Part shown: piece after piece, positions 26,798 to 35,515 of the stretch
Position numbering within the stretch: position 1 is the stretch's first letter
How the letters are laid out: each line of letters begins with the position of its first letter
NCBI GenBank assembly: GCA_963675625.1
Contig: OY776497.1
Location: 1,178,001-1,242,000, forward strand
Source: F22 sp963675625
GTDB lineage: Bacteria; Bacteroidota; Bacteroidia; Bacteroidales; Bacteroidaceae
Reading direction: 5' to 3'
DNA: 64,000 nucleotides
Program-made: the position numbers and the translations under genes
Notes under the pieces: generated by a model
What the model was told of the DNA's origin: nothing
Seen by the model: the letters and a program-made list of their open reading frames with translations, nothing else
Database searches by the model: none

Positions 26798-27265
26798 CTA
26801 CTTAAAATTAATGACGTATTTTGTATACTTCAAGTCATCTAATAGGAAAGTGTGCGGCATTTCAACCAACTTGGGACGTTTACTTCCCTCCTCACGCACC
26901 TTTTCAGCAATACCAATAGTAATCTTTTGTGTGTCTGCTTCACGAAGTACACCTTGTAATTTCTGTCCTGCTTTGGTCAACACTTCAACTTCCTTACCAA
27001 TATGATTCATATACTGCTGTAGTACCATAAAAGGCTGACCAAGTCCAGCTGAGCCAACTTCCAACTCATAATCTTCCTCATCGCGATCTAGACGCGATTC
27101 AATGAAACGGCTTAAGGCAACACAATCTTCAATCCACACACCTTCTGCGTGGTCTATTTCCACAACAATACGTGCATCGGGACTAACAGTGACTTGTACC
27201 AAGAAATATTCCTGATCTTGCAGCCACTCTTCAACAATTTGGATTACTTTGTTCTTTTCTATCAT
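26798..27265 (-). CDS. rimP: Ribosome maturation factor RimP
   Basis: RimP assists maturation of the 30S subunit. The 155-aa protein has the RimP fold order: an N-terminal alpha/beta domain with the EIDHAEGVWIEDCVALSRFIE segment, then DYELEVGSAGLGQPF, then the C-terminal SH3-like domain (about 85-150). It is the first gene of the rimP-nusA-infB operon, the conserved order in most bacteria. Confidence 0.93.
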   Translation of the reverse strand: MIEKNKVIQIVEEWLQDQEYFLVQVTVSPDARIVVEIDHAEGVWIEDCVALSRFIESRLDRDEEDYELEVGSAGLGQPFMVLQQYMNHIGKEVEVLTKAGQKLQGVLREADTQKITIGIAEKVREEGSKRPKLVEMPHTFLLDDLKYTKYVINFK

Positions 27266-27367
27266 TCAATTTATATATAAAAAACCACAGTGCTTACTAG
27301 CCTGCATAGGTCGGGTACAAAAAGAGGAGGCCTAATTCGCCCCCTCACCTTCTGTCCAATTCCGGTG

Positions 27368-27399
27368 CAAATATAGTTATTATTAACAGCACTACCAAA
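27368..27399 (-). promoter_or_regulatory. Promoter of the rimP-nusA-infB operon
   Basis: On the minus strand a TATATTTG -7 box (27375-27368) is preceded by TTTG (27399-27396) with a 20-base spacer, a full Bacteroidetes-type promoter. The predicted leader before rimP is about 100 bases. Confidence 0.7.
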
Positions 27400-27492
27400 G
27401 ATTCTTGTGTTTAAATTATCCCACAAGAAAAAGAAACAGCACATTTAACATTATTATTTATAGTTTAATACCACATCTACTAAAAAAAGCAC

Positions 27493-27500
27493 TAAGTTTG
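27493..27500 (+). promoter_or_regulatory. -7 box of the epimerase gene
   Basis: TAAGTTTG matches TAnnTTTG and lies 23 bases before the ATG at 27524. No clear -33 TTTG is visible. Confidence 0.45.
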
Positions 27501-27523
27501 CAGGTATATTTTACCAGTCACAT

Positions 27524-28561
27524 ATGAATAAAAAGATATTAATCACAGGGGGCAGTGGATTTATAGGCAGTTTTTTAGTTGAAGAGGCTCTACGTCAAGG
27601 ACACGAAGTATGGGCTATTATTCGCAGAACAAGTTCCTTAACCTATCTACAAGACTCTCGAATCCATTTACTAGAGGCCACCATGGGAGATGCAAATGCT
27701 TTGAAAGCACAATTACAAAAAGCTCTCACTGCTATGCATACATCGGACTCATCAACAACTCCTAATCGTTGGGATTACGTCATACACTGCGCTGGACTAA
27801 CTAAAACAGTGGATAAGCGACAATTCGATACAGTCAACTATCAACACACCGTACACCTAGTAGAAACCTTAGAGGCACTTGATGCACGACCAGAACGATT
27901 TGTATTAATGTCTTCACTAAGCATTTTTGGTCCAATACATGAACAAGACTATGCTCCTATCACTCTCAAAGACTCACCACAGCCAAACACAGCCTATGGA
28001 AAGAGTAAACTCAAAGCAGAGCAATATCTTCAAAGTCTTGAAGAATATCCATATATTATAATGCGTCCAACAGGTGTTTATGGACCTCGGGATAAAGACT
28101 ATTTCTTAATGGCAAAATCCATCGCTCAACATATAGACACTGCAGTTGGCTATACCCAACAAATTATCACCTTTATCTACGTACAAGATTTAGTTGACGC
28201 TGTGTATGCAGCTCTAGCAAAAGAAATAAACCGCAAAAGCTACTTTTTAAGTGACGGAGAAGAATACAGTAGCACAGATTACTCGGATTTGTTACGCCGA
28301 GAACTAGGCAATCCATGGATGATCCGATTACGTTTTCCTCTTTGGGTACTTTGGAGTGTATCTGCCCTACTTGAAAACATTTCAACAATTACCAAGAAAC
28401 CTTCGACATTAAACTTGGACAAATATCAGATCATGAAACAACGCAATTGGCGTTGTGACATCTCTGCAGCTCAAAAAGATTTTGGGTATCAACCTAAAGT
28501 CACTTTAGCTGAAGGAGCACAAAGATGTATTAAATGGTATCAACAAACAAAGTGGTTATAA
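27524..28561 (+). CDS. NAD-dependent epimerase/dehydratase (extended SDR family)
   Basis: This is a 345-aa extended short-chain dehydrogenase. It starts with the NAD-binding GGSGFIGSFL loop and carries the catalytic Tyr158/Lys162 in AYGKSKLKAE, with a preceding Ser-rich MSSLSIFG segment that supplies the active-site Ser. The RPTGVYGPRDKDYFLM motif follows the catalytic region as in sugar-nucleotide epimerases and 3-beta-hydroxysteroid-type enzymes. The substrate is not evident. It stands alone between the rimP operon and the initiator tRNAs, with its own promoter and terminator. Confidence 0.88.
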   Translation: MNKKILITGGSGFIGSFLVEEALRQGHEVWAIIRRTSSLTYLQDSRIHLLEATMGDANALKAQLQKALTAMHTSDSSTTPNRWDYVIHCAGLTKTVDKRQFDTVNYQHTVHLVETLEALDARPERFVLMSSLSIFGPIHEQDYAPITLKDSPQPNTAYGKSKLKAEQYLQSLEEYPYIIMRPTGVYGPRDKDYFLMAKSIAQHIDTAVGYTQQIITFIYVQDLVDAVYAALAKEINRKSYFLSDGEEYSSTDYSDLLRRELGNPWMIRLRFPLWVLWSVSALLENISTITKKPSTLNLDKYQIMKQRNWRCDISAAQKDFGYQPKVTLAEGAQRCIKWYQQTKWL

Positions 28562-28598
28562 AAGCAGAGTGGTCAATCCAATAGGATTGACCACTCTG
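28556..28598. terminator. Bidirectional terminator between the epimerase gene and the tRNAs
   Basis: A perfect 15-bp stem (28565-28579 with 28584-28598) has an AATA loop. On the minus strand it is followed by CTTTTATAA, so it suits the end of the tRNA transcript better than the end of the epimerase gene, where the T run is weak. Confidence 0.8.
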
Positions 28599-28607
28599 TA
28601 TATTGAG

Positions 28608-28679
<72 letters not shown>

Positions 28680-28773
28680 ATATTTCTTTGGATATATCGT
28701 AATATATACTCTTTACGCTTGAAAACAATATCTAAGATAAAACTTTCTATCTATAAAGCAACTCTAAATTGAG

Positions 28774-28845
<72 letters not shown>

Positions 28846-28857
28846 ATATTGCGAGTG

Positions 28858-28888
28858 CAAAGATACAACAAATCATTGATACTCCAAA
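28858..28888 (-). promoter_or_regulatory. Promoter of the tandem initiator tRNAs
   Basis: On the minus strand a TATCTTTG -7 box (28865-28858) lies 19 bases after a TTTG -33 box (28888-28885). This matches the phylum consensus in both boxes and in spacing. Confidence 0.75.
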
Positions 28889-29009
28889 CTTTTTCGCATC
28901 TTTATTGCTCAAAATGACGTATTTCACCCTAAAAAAAGCCTATTTTCACATCTATACATAATCATTTTGACACAAAAAAAAGAAAAAAAGATGATTACAC
29001 AGTCTCAGT

Positions 29010-29798
29010 TCATACAACATATGTACCTTTTTGAGGATCAGCCAAATCACCAGCTTTAGTGATACGCACCTTGTCAACCCCAGCCTCAACCGCTTGCAAC
29101 GCATTTTGTATTTTAGGAATCATACCTCCTACAACAATTTCGTCAGTTACAAGTTGTTCAAAACTTTCTTTATTAATTATAGGGATAACAGTAGCAGCAT
29201 CTTCTGGATCGCGCATCACACCAGATAATTCAAAGCAATACACCAGTTGCACTTGATAATCTGCTGCCAAAGCTTTAGCCACTTCCGCCGCAATCGTATC
29301 TGCATTGGTGTTGAGCATAGAACCGTGTCCATCATGCGTCAACGGGGCTATTACTGGTACAACTCCTTGAAGCAACAGAGGAGACAAAACAGTAACATCC
29401 ACCTTATCTATATCTCCCACAAAACCATAATCAACCTCTTGAACTGGTCGCTTGTGTGCTTGTACAAGATTCATATCGGCACCCGTAATTCCTATAGCGT
29501 TGACACCAACAGACTGTAATTTACTAACGATACTCTTATTGACCAATCCTCCATACACCATAGTCACCACTTGAAGCATAGACTCATCGGTCACACGACG
29601 TCCATCGACCATCTTGGTTTCAACGCCCATTTGTGCAGCAATCTTTGTAGCCGAACGACCACCACCATGCACTAACACCTTGTAGCCTGGCACTTTCTTA
29701 AATTGATCGAGCAAGTGCATCAAGGCAGTAGGATCTTCTACAATTTTGCCACCCACCTTAATCACTTGTACTTCTGCTTTCTTTACACTATTCATCAC
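29010..29798 (-). CDS. argB: Acetylglutamate kinase
   Basis: ArgB phosphorylates N-acetylglutamate, the second step of arginine synthesis. The 262-aa protein has the amino-acid kinase fold with VIKVGGKIVED near the N-terminus, VHGGGRSATKIAAQMG for the substrate loop, and KIQNALQAVEAGVDKVRI near the C-terminus. It is the third gene of aroK-speA-argB, 50 bases after speA. A second start candidate (Met2) differs by one residue only. In the acetyl-cycle variants of Bacteroidetes the substrate may be N-succinylglutamate; I cannot tell here. Confidence 0.93.
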   Translation of the reverse strand: MMNSVKKAEVQVIKVGGKIVEDPTALMHLLDQFKKVPGYKVLVHGGGRSATKIAAQMGVETKMVDGRRVTDESMLQVVTMVYGGLVNKSIVSKLQSVGVNAIGITGADMNLVQAHKRPVQEVDYGFVGDIDKVDVTVLSPLLLQGVVPVIAPLTHDGHGSMLNTNADTIAAEVAKALAADYQVQLVYCFELSGVMRDPEDAATVIPIINKESFEQLVTDEIVVGGMIPKIQNALQAVEAGVDKVRITKAGDLADPQKGTYVV

Positions 29799-29848
29799 CC
29801 TTGTATCTTTAGGATTTTGACCTTATAGTATCAAAATATATTGTCTTA

Positions 29849-31744
29849 TTATTTTTCTAAGTATGTATAGCCATACAAGCCGCTGCGATAATTAGCTAGG
29901 AATTCCTTACCCTCAGCCAATGTAATACGCCCTTCTTTTACTGATTTTGACACCCAAACTTCCAAAATACGCACAAGTTTACGTACATCAAATTGTACAT
30001 AATCCAAGACTTCAGCAACTGTTTCTCCATCAATCACCTTGTCTATCCTATATCCACTCTCAGTAACATCAATATGCACAGCGTTGGTATCTCCAAAAAG
30101 ATTATGCAAATCGCCTAATATTTCTTGATATGCCCCAACTAAAAAGACGCCAATATAATATGGGTGATTTGATTGCAAAGTATGGGCTGGTAAGTAATGG
30201 GCCACATCGCGCACAGATATAAAATTGGCTATTTTCCCATCCGAATCGCAAGTCATATCTTGAAGAGTTACCATACGATCAGGTTTCTTATTCAAATCTT
30301 GAATAGGTACAATAGGGAAAATTTGATCAATAGCCCATGAATCAGGAAGCGATTGGAATAAGCTAAAGTTACAAAAATACTTATCCGCCAATAATTTACT
30401 CAATCCACGAAATTCATCTGGTATATGTTTAAGACCTTGTGCAATACGATGTACATCTCGAGTGACAGTCCAATACAAACGTTCAATCTTGGCTCTCGTA
30501 TCTAAGTCGACCATTCCATGGCTGAATAAATCCAATGCTTCCTCGCGAATCTGTTGGGCATCGTGCCAAGCCTCCAACATCCTATTCTGATTCAATTTGT
30601 CCCAGATTCGATACAATTCTTGGGTCAATTGATGATCATCTTCAGAAATTTCTTCATGCTCTCCCCAACTTGGCTGTGAAGCTGTCTCTAAAACTTCGAA
30701 AATCAAAACAGAATGATGGGCCGTCAATGAGCGTCCACTTTCTGTCACGATATTAGGATGGGGCAAATTATGCTTATTGGCAGCATCAGAGAATGTATAA
30801 ATAGAGTCATTTACATACTCTTGTATTGTATAATTCACCGAACTTTCACTATTCGATGAACGAGTGCCATCGTAGTCGATACCCAAACCACCTCCAATAT
30901 CTACCAATGAAATATTAAAGCCCTGTTTTTGCAATTGAACATAAAACTGTGCAGCTTCACGAAGAGCTGTTTTAATGCGACGAATTTTGGTAACCTGACT
31001 ACCTATATGAAAATGGATCAGCTTCAAACATTCTACACGATTAGCCTCTCTTAATAAGTCCATAGCCATAAGCAGCTCAGATGAGCTCAGGCCAAATTTG
31101 CTTGCATCACCACCTGAATCTTCCCACTTACCACTACCAGAGGAGGCCAATTTGATACGTATTCCTATATTGGGAAGAATTTTTAACTGATCTGCAAGGC
31201 GCAAAATCAAACGTAATTCATTAATCTTTTCAACAACAAGAAAAATACGCCTTCCCATTTTCTGAGCAAGCAATGCTAATTCAATATAGCTTTCATCCTT
31301 ATATCCATTACAGATAATCATGGCATCAGAATCTGGATTTACCGCCATTACAGCATGTAATTCTGGCTTAGATCCTGCTTCAAGACCTAAATTGTACTTT
31401 TGCCCATGTTTAGCCATTTCCATAACTACAGGCTGAATCTGATTTACTTTAATCGGATAGACAATATAGTTGTCAGCCTGATAATTATATTCTCTCTTGG
31501 CTTGTTCAAAACACTTAGAGATGGCCTCAATACGATTATCAAGAATATCAGGAAAACGAAGAAGTACTGGTGCAGATACATCACGCAGCTGCAATTCATC
31601 AATCACTTCTTTCAAATCCACAGCAGCCGCATCTTTACGAGGCGTCACTTGCATATGTCCCTTACTATTAATAGAAAAATAAGAGGCACCCCATCCAGGG
31701 ATATTATACAGCTCTGCTGAATCATCATTAGTCCACTTACTCAT
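29849..31744 (-). CDS. speA: Biosynthetic arginine decarboxylase
   Basis: SpeA converts arginine to agmatine, the entry to polyamine synthesis. The 631-aa PLP enzyme of the alanine-racemase fold has its PLP lysine in NYIVYPIKVNQIQPVV near residue 98. Further motifs are the glycine-rich LVDIGGGLGIDYDG, the FHIGSQVTKI segment and the C-terminal ESGYRIDKVIDGETVAEVL. The length matches the long, SpeA-type decarboxylases. The gene lies between aroK and argB and so links arginine supply and use. Confidence 0.96.
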   Translation of the reverse strand: MSKWTNDDSAELYNIPGWGASYFSINSKGHMQVTPRKDAAAVDLKEVIDELQLRDVSAPVLLRFPDILDNRIEAISKCFEQAKREYNYQADNYIVYPIKVNQIQPVVMEMAKHGQKYNLGLEAGSKPELHAVMAVNPDSDAMIICNGYKDESYIELALLAQKMGRRIFLVVEKINELRLILRLADQLKILPNIGIRIKLASSGSGKWEDSGGDASKFGLSSSELLMAMDLLREANRVECLKLIHFHIGSQVTKIRRIKTALREAAQFYVQLQKQGFNISLVDIGGGLGIDYDGTRSSNSESSVNYTIQEYVNDSIYTFSDAANKHNLPHPNIVTESGRSLTAHHSVLIFEVLETASQPSWGEHEEISEDDHQLTQELYRIWDKLNQNRMLEAWHDAQQIREEALDLFSHGMVDLDTRAKIERLYWTVTRDVHRIAQGLKHIPDEFRGLSKLLADKYFCNFSLFQSLPDSWAIDQIFPIVPIQDLNKKPDRMVTLQDMTCDSDGKIANFISVRDVAHYLPAHTLQSNHPYYIGVFLVGAYQEILGDLHNLFGDTNAVHIDVTESGYRIDKVIDGETVAEVLDYVQFDVRKLVRILEVWVSKSVKEGRITLAEGKEFLANYRSGLYGYTYLEK

Positions 31745-31761
31745 TAGGTAATCTTTATACT

Positions 31762-32292
31762 TTATATATTATTTAATTGTTTTCTCAACGCTACAACTGA
31801 CTCTTTAATCTGATGGACATCCTCAAGTTCATCAGCTCGAAAACGAATCATTGCTTGACTATAGAACGGCTCACGCTGTCCTAACGCCTCAGTAATGAAT
31901 AACTTCAATTGCTCATCATCTTTGTCACAAATAACAGGACGTTGCTGCTTTGCTACACGCAATCGTCTAAAAAGTGCCTCTTCAGAGGCATCCAACCAAA
32001 CCGTAATCCCATGTGCATTCATGAAATCCATATTATCAAAGTGACATGGAGTCCCTCCACCACATGAAATAATAGTATCTTCATATTCTCCGACTTCATG
32101 AAGCATTCGCTGTTCGATCTCACGAAAGCCAGCCTCCCCCATCTCAGAAAATATCTGCGGTATCGTCTTATGATATCTCTGCTCAATAGCCCAATCAAGG
32201 TCTACAAAAGCAAGTCCAGCGGCCACTGAAAGGGCACGCCCGAGGGTCGTTTTACCAGATCCCATATATCCGATTAAGAAAAGTCGATTCAT
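31762..32292 (-). CDS. aroK: Shikimate kinase
   Basis: AroK phosphorylates shikimate in aromatic amino-acid synthesis. The 176-aa P-loop protein has Walker A GYMGSGKT at residues 8-15, the shikimate-binding FVDLDWAIE and FREIE segments, and ISCGGGTPCH. It is the first gene of aroK-speA-argB. The -7 box lies four bases before its ATG, so its mRNA could be leaderless. Confidence 0.95.
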   Translation of the reverse strand: MNRLFLIGYMGSGKTTLGRALSVAAGLAFVDLDWAIEQRYHKTIPQIFSEMGEAGFREIEQRMLHEVGEYEDTIISCGGGTPCHFDNMDFMNAHGITVWLDASEEALFRRLRVAKQQRPVICDKDDEQLKLFITEALGQREPFYSQAMIRFRADELEDVHQIKESVVALRKQLNNI

Positions 32293-32296
32293 GTCG

Positions 32297-32304
32297 CAAA
32301 GATA
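32297..32304 (-). promoter_or_regulatory. -7 box of the aroK-speA-argB operon
   Basis: The minus strand reads TATCTTTG, perfect to consensus, with its G only four bases before the aroK ATG. The expected transcription start falls at or one base before the start codon. Confidence 0.6.
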
Positions 32305-32337
32305 GCTATTCTTTTCGTGGTTTTACATATTTCTATG

Positions 32338-32345
32338 TATCTTTG
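32338..32345 (+). promoter_or_regulatory. -7 box of the RNase HI gene
   Basis: TATCTTTG lies 43 bases before the chosen ATG at 32389. It supports that start over an in-frame start at 32317, which would lie upstream of the promoter box. Confidence 0.6.
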
Positions 32346-32388
32346 TGCACTGTATTCGATTATTTTATATCAAATAACCAACTCTTTT

Positions 32389-33072
32389 ATGGCTTCGAAT
32401 AAAAGCAAAGTAAAATTTTATGTCGTTTGGACTGGACGCACTCCTGGCATATACGACACCTGGGAAGAATGTAAAGCACAAGTCCACGGTGTTGCTGCCT
32501 CCTACAAATCCTACCCAACACTCGAAGAAGCCCAAATAGCCTACAGACAAGGAGACAAACATACGGTGCAAGAAGGTCAGCCCAAAGAAAAGGACGAAAA
32601 GGGCACTAGTCGTCCTAACCAAAATGGACTATCTAAAGACCAACTCCCCTCCTATCCAAAAGATGTTATAGCCAATGCATTAGCAGTGGATGCTGCATGT
32701 TCTGGTAATCCTGGAGCGATGGAATACAGAGGAGTGTATGTAGGAAATTTCCAAGAAATTTTTCATTATGGGCCTATACATGGCACAAATAACATAGGCG
32801 AATTTTTGGCCATCGTACACGGACTAGCCATGATGGACCAGCACCCAGAATGGAAAATGCCTATATACAGCGATAGTAAGATCGCCATAGGATGGGTCAC
32901 TCGTAAAAAGTGCAACACAAAACTTGAGCACACTACCAAAACCAACGAATTATACAAAGTCATAGCGCGAGCAGAAAAATGGCTTAAGACTCACACTTAT
33001 GATATCCCAATCCTTAAATGGGACACTAAAAAGTGGGGAGAAATTCCTGCCGACTTTGGCCGAAAAGGCTAA
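32389..33072 (+). CDS. rnhA: Ribonuclease HI with N-terminal caulimovirus-VI-type domain
   Basis: This RNase H degrades RNA in RNA-DNA hybrids. The 227-aa protein begins with a short RNA/DNA-hybrid-binding domain (about 1-50: KFYVVWTGRTPGIYDTWEECKAQVHG). After a charged linker the catalytic domain starts near residue 95. Visible acidic residues are Asp in AVDAACSGNPG, Glu in NIGEFLAIVHG, Asp in YSDSKIAI and Asp in IPADFGRKG at the end. Starting at 32317 would add 24 hydrophobic residues and place the start before the -7 box, so I chose 32389. Confidence 0.9.
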   Translation: MASNKSKVKFYVVWTGRTPGIYDTWEECKAQVHGVAASYKSYPTLEEAQIAYRQGDKHTVQEGQPKEKDEKGTSRPNQNGLSKDQLPSYPKDVIANALAVDAACSGNPGAMEYRGVYVGNFQEIFHYGPIHGTNNIGEFLAIVHGLAMMDQHPEWKMPIYSDSKIAIGWVTRKKCNTKLEHTTKTNELYKVIARAEKWLKTHTYDIPILKWDTKKWGEIPADFGRKG

Positions 33073-33114
33073 CCCCACAAATAAACAGTTCTATACATTC
33101 AGACATTTAATTAT

Positions 33115-34155
33115 ATGAAATATTATATCCTTCAGTATCCTGGACATAATCGTGCCTTTTATCTATCAGCAGACAAACTCGCACTTGCAGAATTAACTTT
33201 GACGACAATGCACCTCTCCACTCCCTGTCAAGCATTACAACTTGTAGAACTTGCTGGAGTGCGTTACCTATCCTTCTCCACACCAGAAGGCACTACACTG
33301 ACTAAAGATGATTATGCTGCATTATCACATTTATCGTTTATCTTCGCATGCTTCGAAGAAAAAAAAATGTCTGACGAAACAACGACATTGCTTCCCGTAC
33401 TCCTTCCTAAGACAACATATTTAGATCCAAAGGTTAGTACCTTGCTTAAATATAAGGGGAAGACAAACGAATTGTTCACTAAGATGATGATTCATGTGGC
33501 TATGCTTAGCAGTACACGGGCAGTCACCTCACATAGCAAGCTCCTAGATCCTACAGCTGGAAGAGGTACAACTTTATATGAAGCAGCTATATATGGATTG
33601 ACTGCTTATGGTATTGAAATTGACGCTATTTCTGTACATGAGGGAAGTACTTTTTTTCAGAAATATCTTAAGACAGAACACATTATCCACAAGTTAGAGA
33701 AACAAAAACTAGATGCTGGAGTACAGAAACGAGTTACAATGCAACACTTTAGTTATGCACTATCTCGTGAAGAAATGAAGAAAGATAGCACAACTCACCA
33801 TCTATGCATGATAGAAGGACGTGCACAAGATGCTTCCTTGTATTTTCGCAAACCTACATTTCAGTATATTGTTGCCGATTTACCTTATGGAGTACTCCAT
33901 GGCAATGTCAATCAAGAAAACACATCACGAAGCCCCAAAGCGTTCTTACAAGAATGTCTGCGTGCATGGCATGCTGTAACAATTACTGGTGGCTCTATAG
34001 TATTGGCTTGGAATACTCTGTTATTATCGCGTCATCAACTAAATAAGCTACTCGAAGAAGCCGGATGGACTGTTTTAAAAGATGCTCCATACACAGATTT
34101 TGAGCACCGTGTAGATCAGTCTATTATGCGTGATATTATTGTAGCTCGCAAGTAA
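33115..34155 (+). CDS. TRM11/TRM-G10-like SAM-dependent methyltransferase
   Basis: This is a 346-aa Rossmann-fold methyltransferase. Motif I is LLDPTAGRGTT at residues 143-153, followed by YGIEID (the acidic ribose-binding end). Motif IV is ADLPYG at 254-259, an N/D-P-P-Y-like variant (DLPY) as in RNA-guanine N2 methyltransferases of the TRM11/TrmG10 group. The C-terminal segment ending in FEHRVDQSIMRDIIVARK closely follows clostridial proteins as I remember them. An N-terminal 100-residue domain is poorly conserved. The target is probably RNA but not shown. It ends three bases from the convergent NamZ gene. Confidence 0.75.
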   Translation: MKYYILQYPGHNRAFYLSADKLALAELTLTTMHLSTPCQALQLVELAGVRYLSFSTPEGTTLTKDDYAALSHLSFIFACFEEKKMSDETTTLLPVLLPKTTYLDPKVSTLLKYKGKTNELFTKMMIHVAMLSSTRAVTSHSKLLDPTAGRGTTLYEAAIYGLTAYGIEIDAISVHEGSTFFQKYLKTEHIIHKLEKQKLDAGVQKRVTMQHFSYALSREEMKKDSTTHHLCMIEGRAQDASLYFRKPTFQYIVADLPYGVLHGNVNQENTSRSPKAFLQECLRAWHAVTITGGSIVLAWNTLLLSRHQLNKLLEEAGWTVLKDAPYTDFEHRVDQSIMRDIIVARK

Positions 34156-34158
34156 TCA

Positions 34159-35340
34159 CTACTCGGGGTACAATAAATAAGGTGCGCGTTGGAGTTTAAA
34201 CTTTTGAACATCGTTTTTCCAACGTGCAGCAATATCTTCAGCAGATGCCCCTTTTTCTATCATTTTGCGTACATAATCTACACCTATCAACAGTTCAAAA
34301 AATGAAGCAAAAGTAGTTTTTTCTTTGAGCTGCTGATAGGCTTCAATAAGGTAAGTCAAATCAATTCCTTTTGTACGCAAGCTCTCCTCAGGTTCGTTTG
34401 TCAAAAGCCGTCCATAACAAGTCTGATCCATAAATTTGGGTTTCTTTGCACCTGGTCCAGATTTCGGAACAAAATGATACGGCATGCCTTTCAATTTGGG
34501 ATGTCCAAAACATTCAAAAGGATGTCCTGTCCCTCGCCCAACACTCACAGTTGTTCCTTCAAAGAGACACAAAGAAGGATATAAATAAATAGCACGCATA
34601 GTACGTAGATTTGGGGATGGGGCGATTGGTAGTTTATAATACGTATGCCGTGTATAATGTACACATGACACCACTTGTATATCGCATGTATAGGGCAGCC
34701 ATTTTTCTCCATTGGCCATCAGCGCAATTTCACCCAAAGTCATACCATGCAGTACAGGAATGGGCAAATACCCTATTCCACTCTTATATTTCATGTTTAA
34801 TATTGGTCCATCAACAAGATGAATATTGGGATTAGGTCTGTCTAGCACAATGACCTTCTTATTATATTTTCCACAGGCTTCCATCATCTTGCACATAGTA
34901 ATATAATAGGTATAGAATCTCAATCCAACATCTTGCATATCGACAAGTAAGACATCAAAGGTCTGCATTGAGGATACGCTAGGGCGACCACCTTTTCCAG
35001 TGTATAAAGAAAAAATAGGCACACCGGTTTTAATATCCTTCCCATTTTTCACATGCGCTCCCGCATCTGCCAAACCACGGAATCCATGTTCAGGTGAAAA
35101 AACAGCTGTAACATCCACCTTACGGCTCAGCAAAGTGTCCAACAAATGAGTCTGTTCCACCATGCTTGTTTGATTACCTAATATGGCCACGCGTTTGTGT
35201 GTTAGTACTGGAAGATACTGATCAAAACGTTCAGCACCAACAATTACCCGTTGTGCATGTACAGGCATAGAGAGAGCAATGTATAAACAAGATATACAAA
35301 ATAGTAAATATTTCAATTTATCGCAAAAGATGGCTTTCAT
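34159..35340 (-). CDS. NamZ-like exo-beta-N-acetylmuramidase (DUF1343)
   Basis: This is a 393-aa exported protein of the DUF1343 family, of which NamZ-type members are exo-muramidases that release MurNAc from peptidoglycan fragments. A signal peptide ends near residue 29 (MPVHAQ). Family segments are AILGNQTSMV, VFSPEHGFRG, DVLLVDMQDVGLRFYTY, VLDRPNP and SVGRGTGHPFECFGHP. It is divergent from a LacI regulator, which may control it. I infer the function from the family. Confidence 0.88.
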   Translation of the reverse strand: MKAIFCDKLKYLLFCISCLYIALSMPVHAQRVIVGAERFDQYLPVLTHKRVAILGNQTSMVEQTHLLDTLLSRKVDVTAVFSPEHGFRGLADAGAHVKNGKDIKTGVPIFSLYTGKGGRPSVSSMQTFDVLLVDMQDVGLRFYTYYITMCKMMEACGKYNKKVIVLDRPNPNIHLVDGPILNMKYKSGIGYLPIPVLHGMTLGEIALMANGEKWLPYTCDIQVVSCVHYTRHTYYKLPIAPSPNLRTMRAIYLYPSLCLFEGTTVSVGRGTGHPFECFGHPKLKGMPYHFVPKSGPGAKKPKFMDQTCYGRLLTNEPEESLRTKGIDLTYLIEAYQQLKEKTTFASFFELLIGVDYVRKMIEKGASAEDIAARWKNDVQKFKLQRAPYLLYPE

Positions 35341-35369
35341 ATCATATCGTATTATTGATTCTATGTGTA

Positions 35370-35377
35370 CAAAGATA
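35370..35377 (-). promoter_or_regulatory. -7 box of the NamZ-like gene
   Basis: The minus strand reads TATCTTTG, 29 bases before the ATG at 35340. The nearest TTTG (35394-35391) is closer than usual. Confidence 0.5.
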
Positions 35378-35483
35378 ATTGTTTTTGTGACAAAAGACGT
35401 CTCAAGCCTAATAAGAGATTACACGCACCGTGAAACAGCCGTAGTATACGCACAAGAGTTGTCTTATTTCAAATGAAATTTAT

Positions 35484-35491
35484 TATATTTG
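35484..35491 (+). promoter_or_regulatory. -7 box of the LacI-type regulator gene
   Basis: TATATTTG, perfect to consensus, lies 24 bases before the ATG at 35516. It makes that ATG more likely than the earlier in-frame start at 35489, which lies inside the box. Confidence 0.6.
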
Positions 35492-35515
35492 TATAGTTCA
35501 TTAATTTATCCGTAC

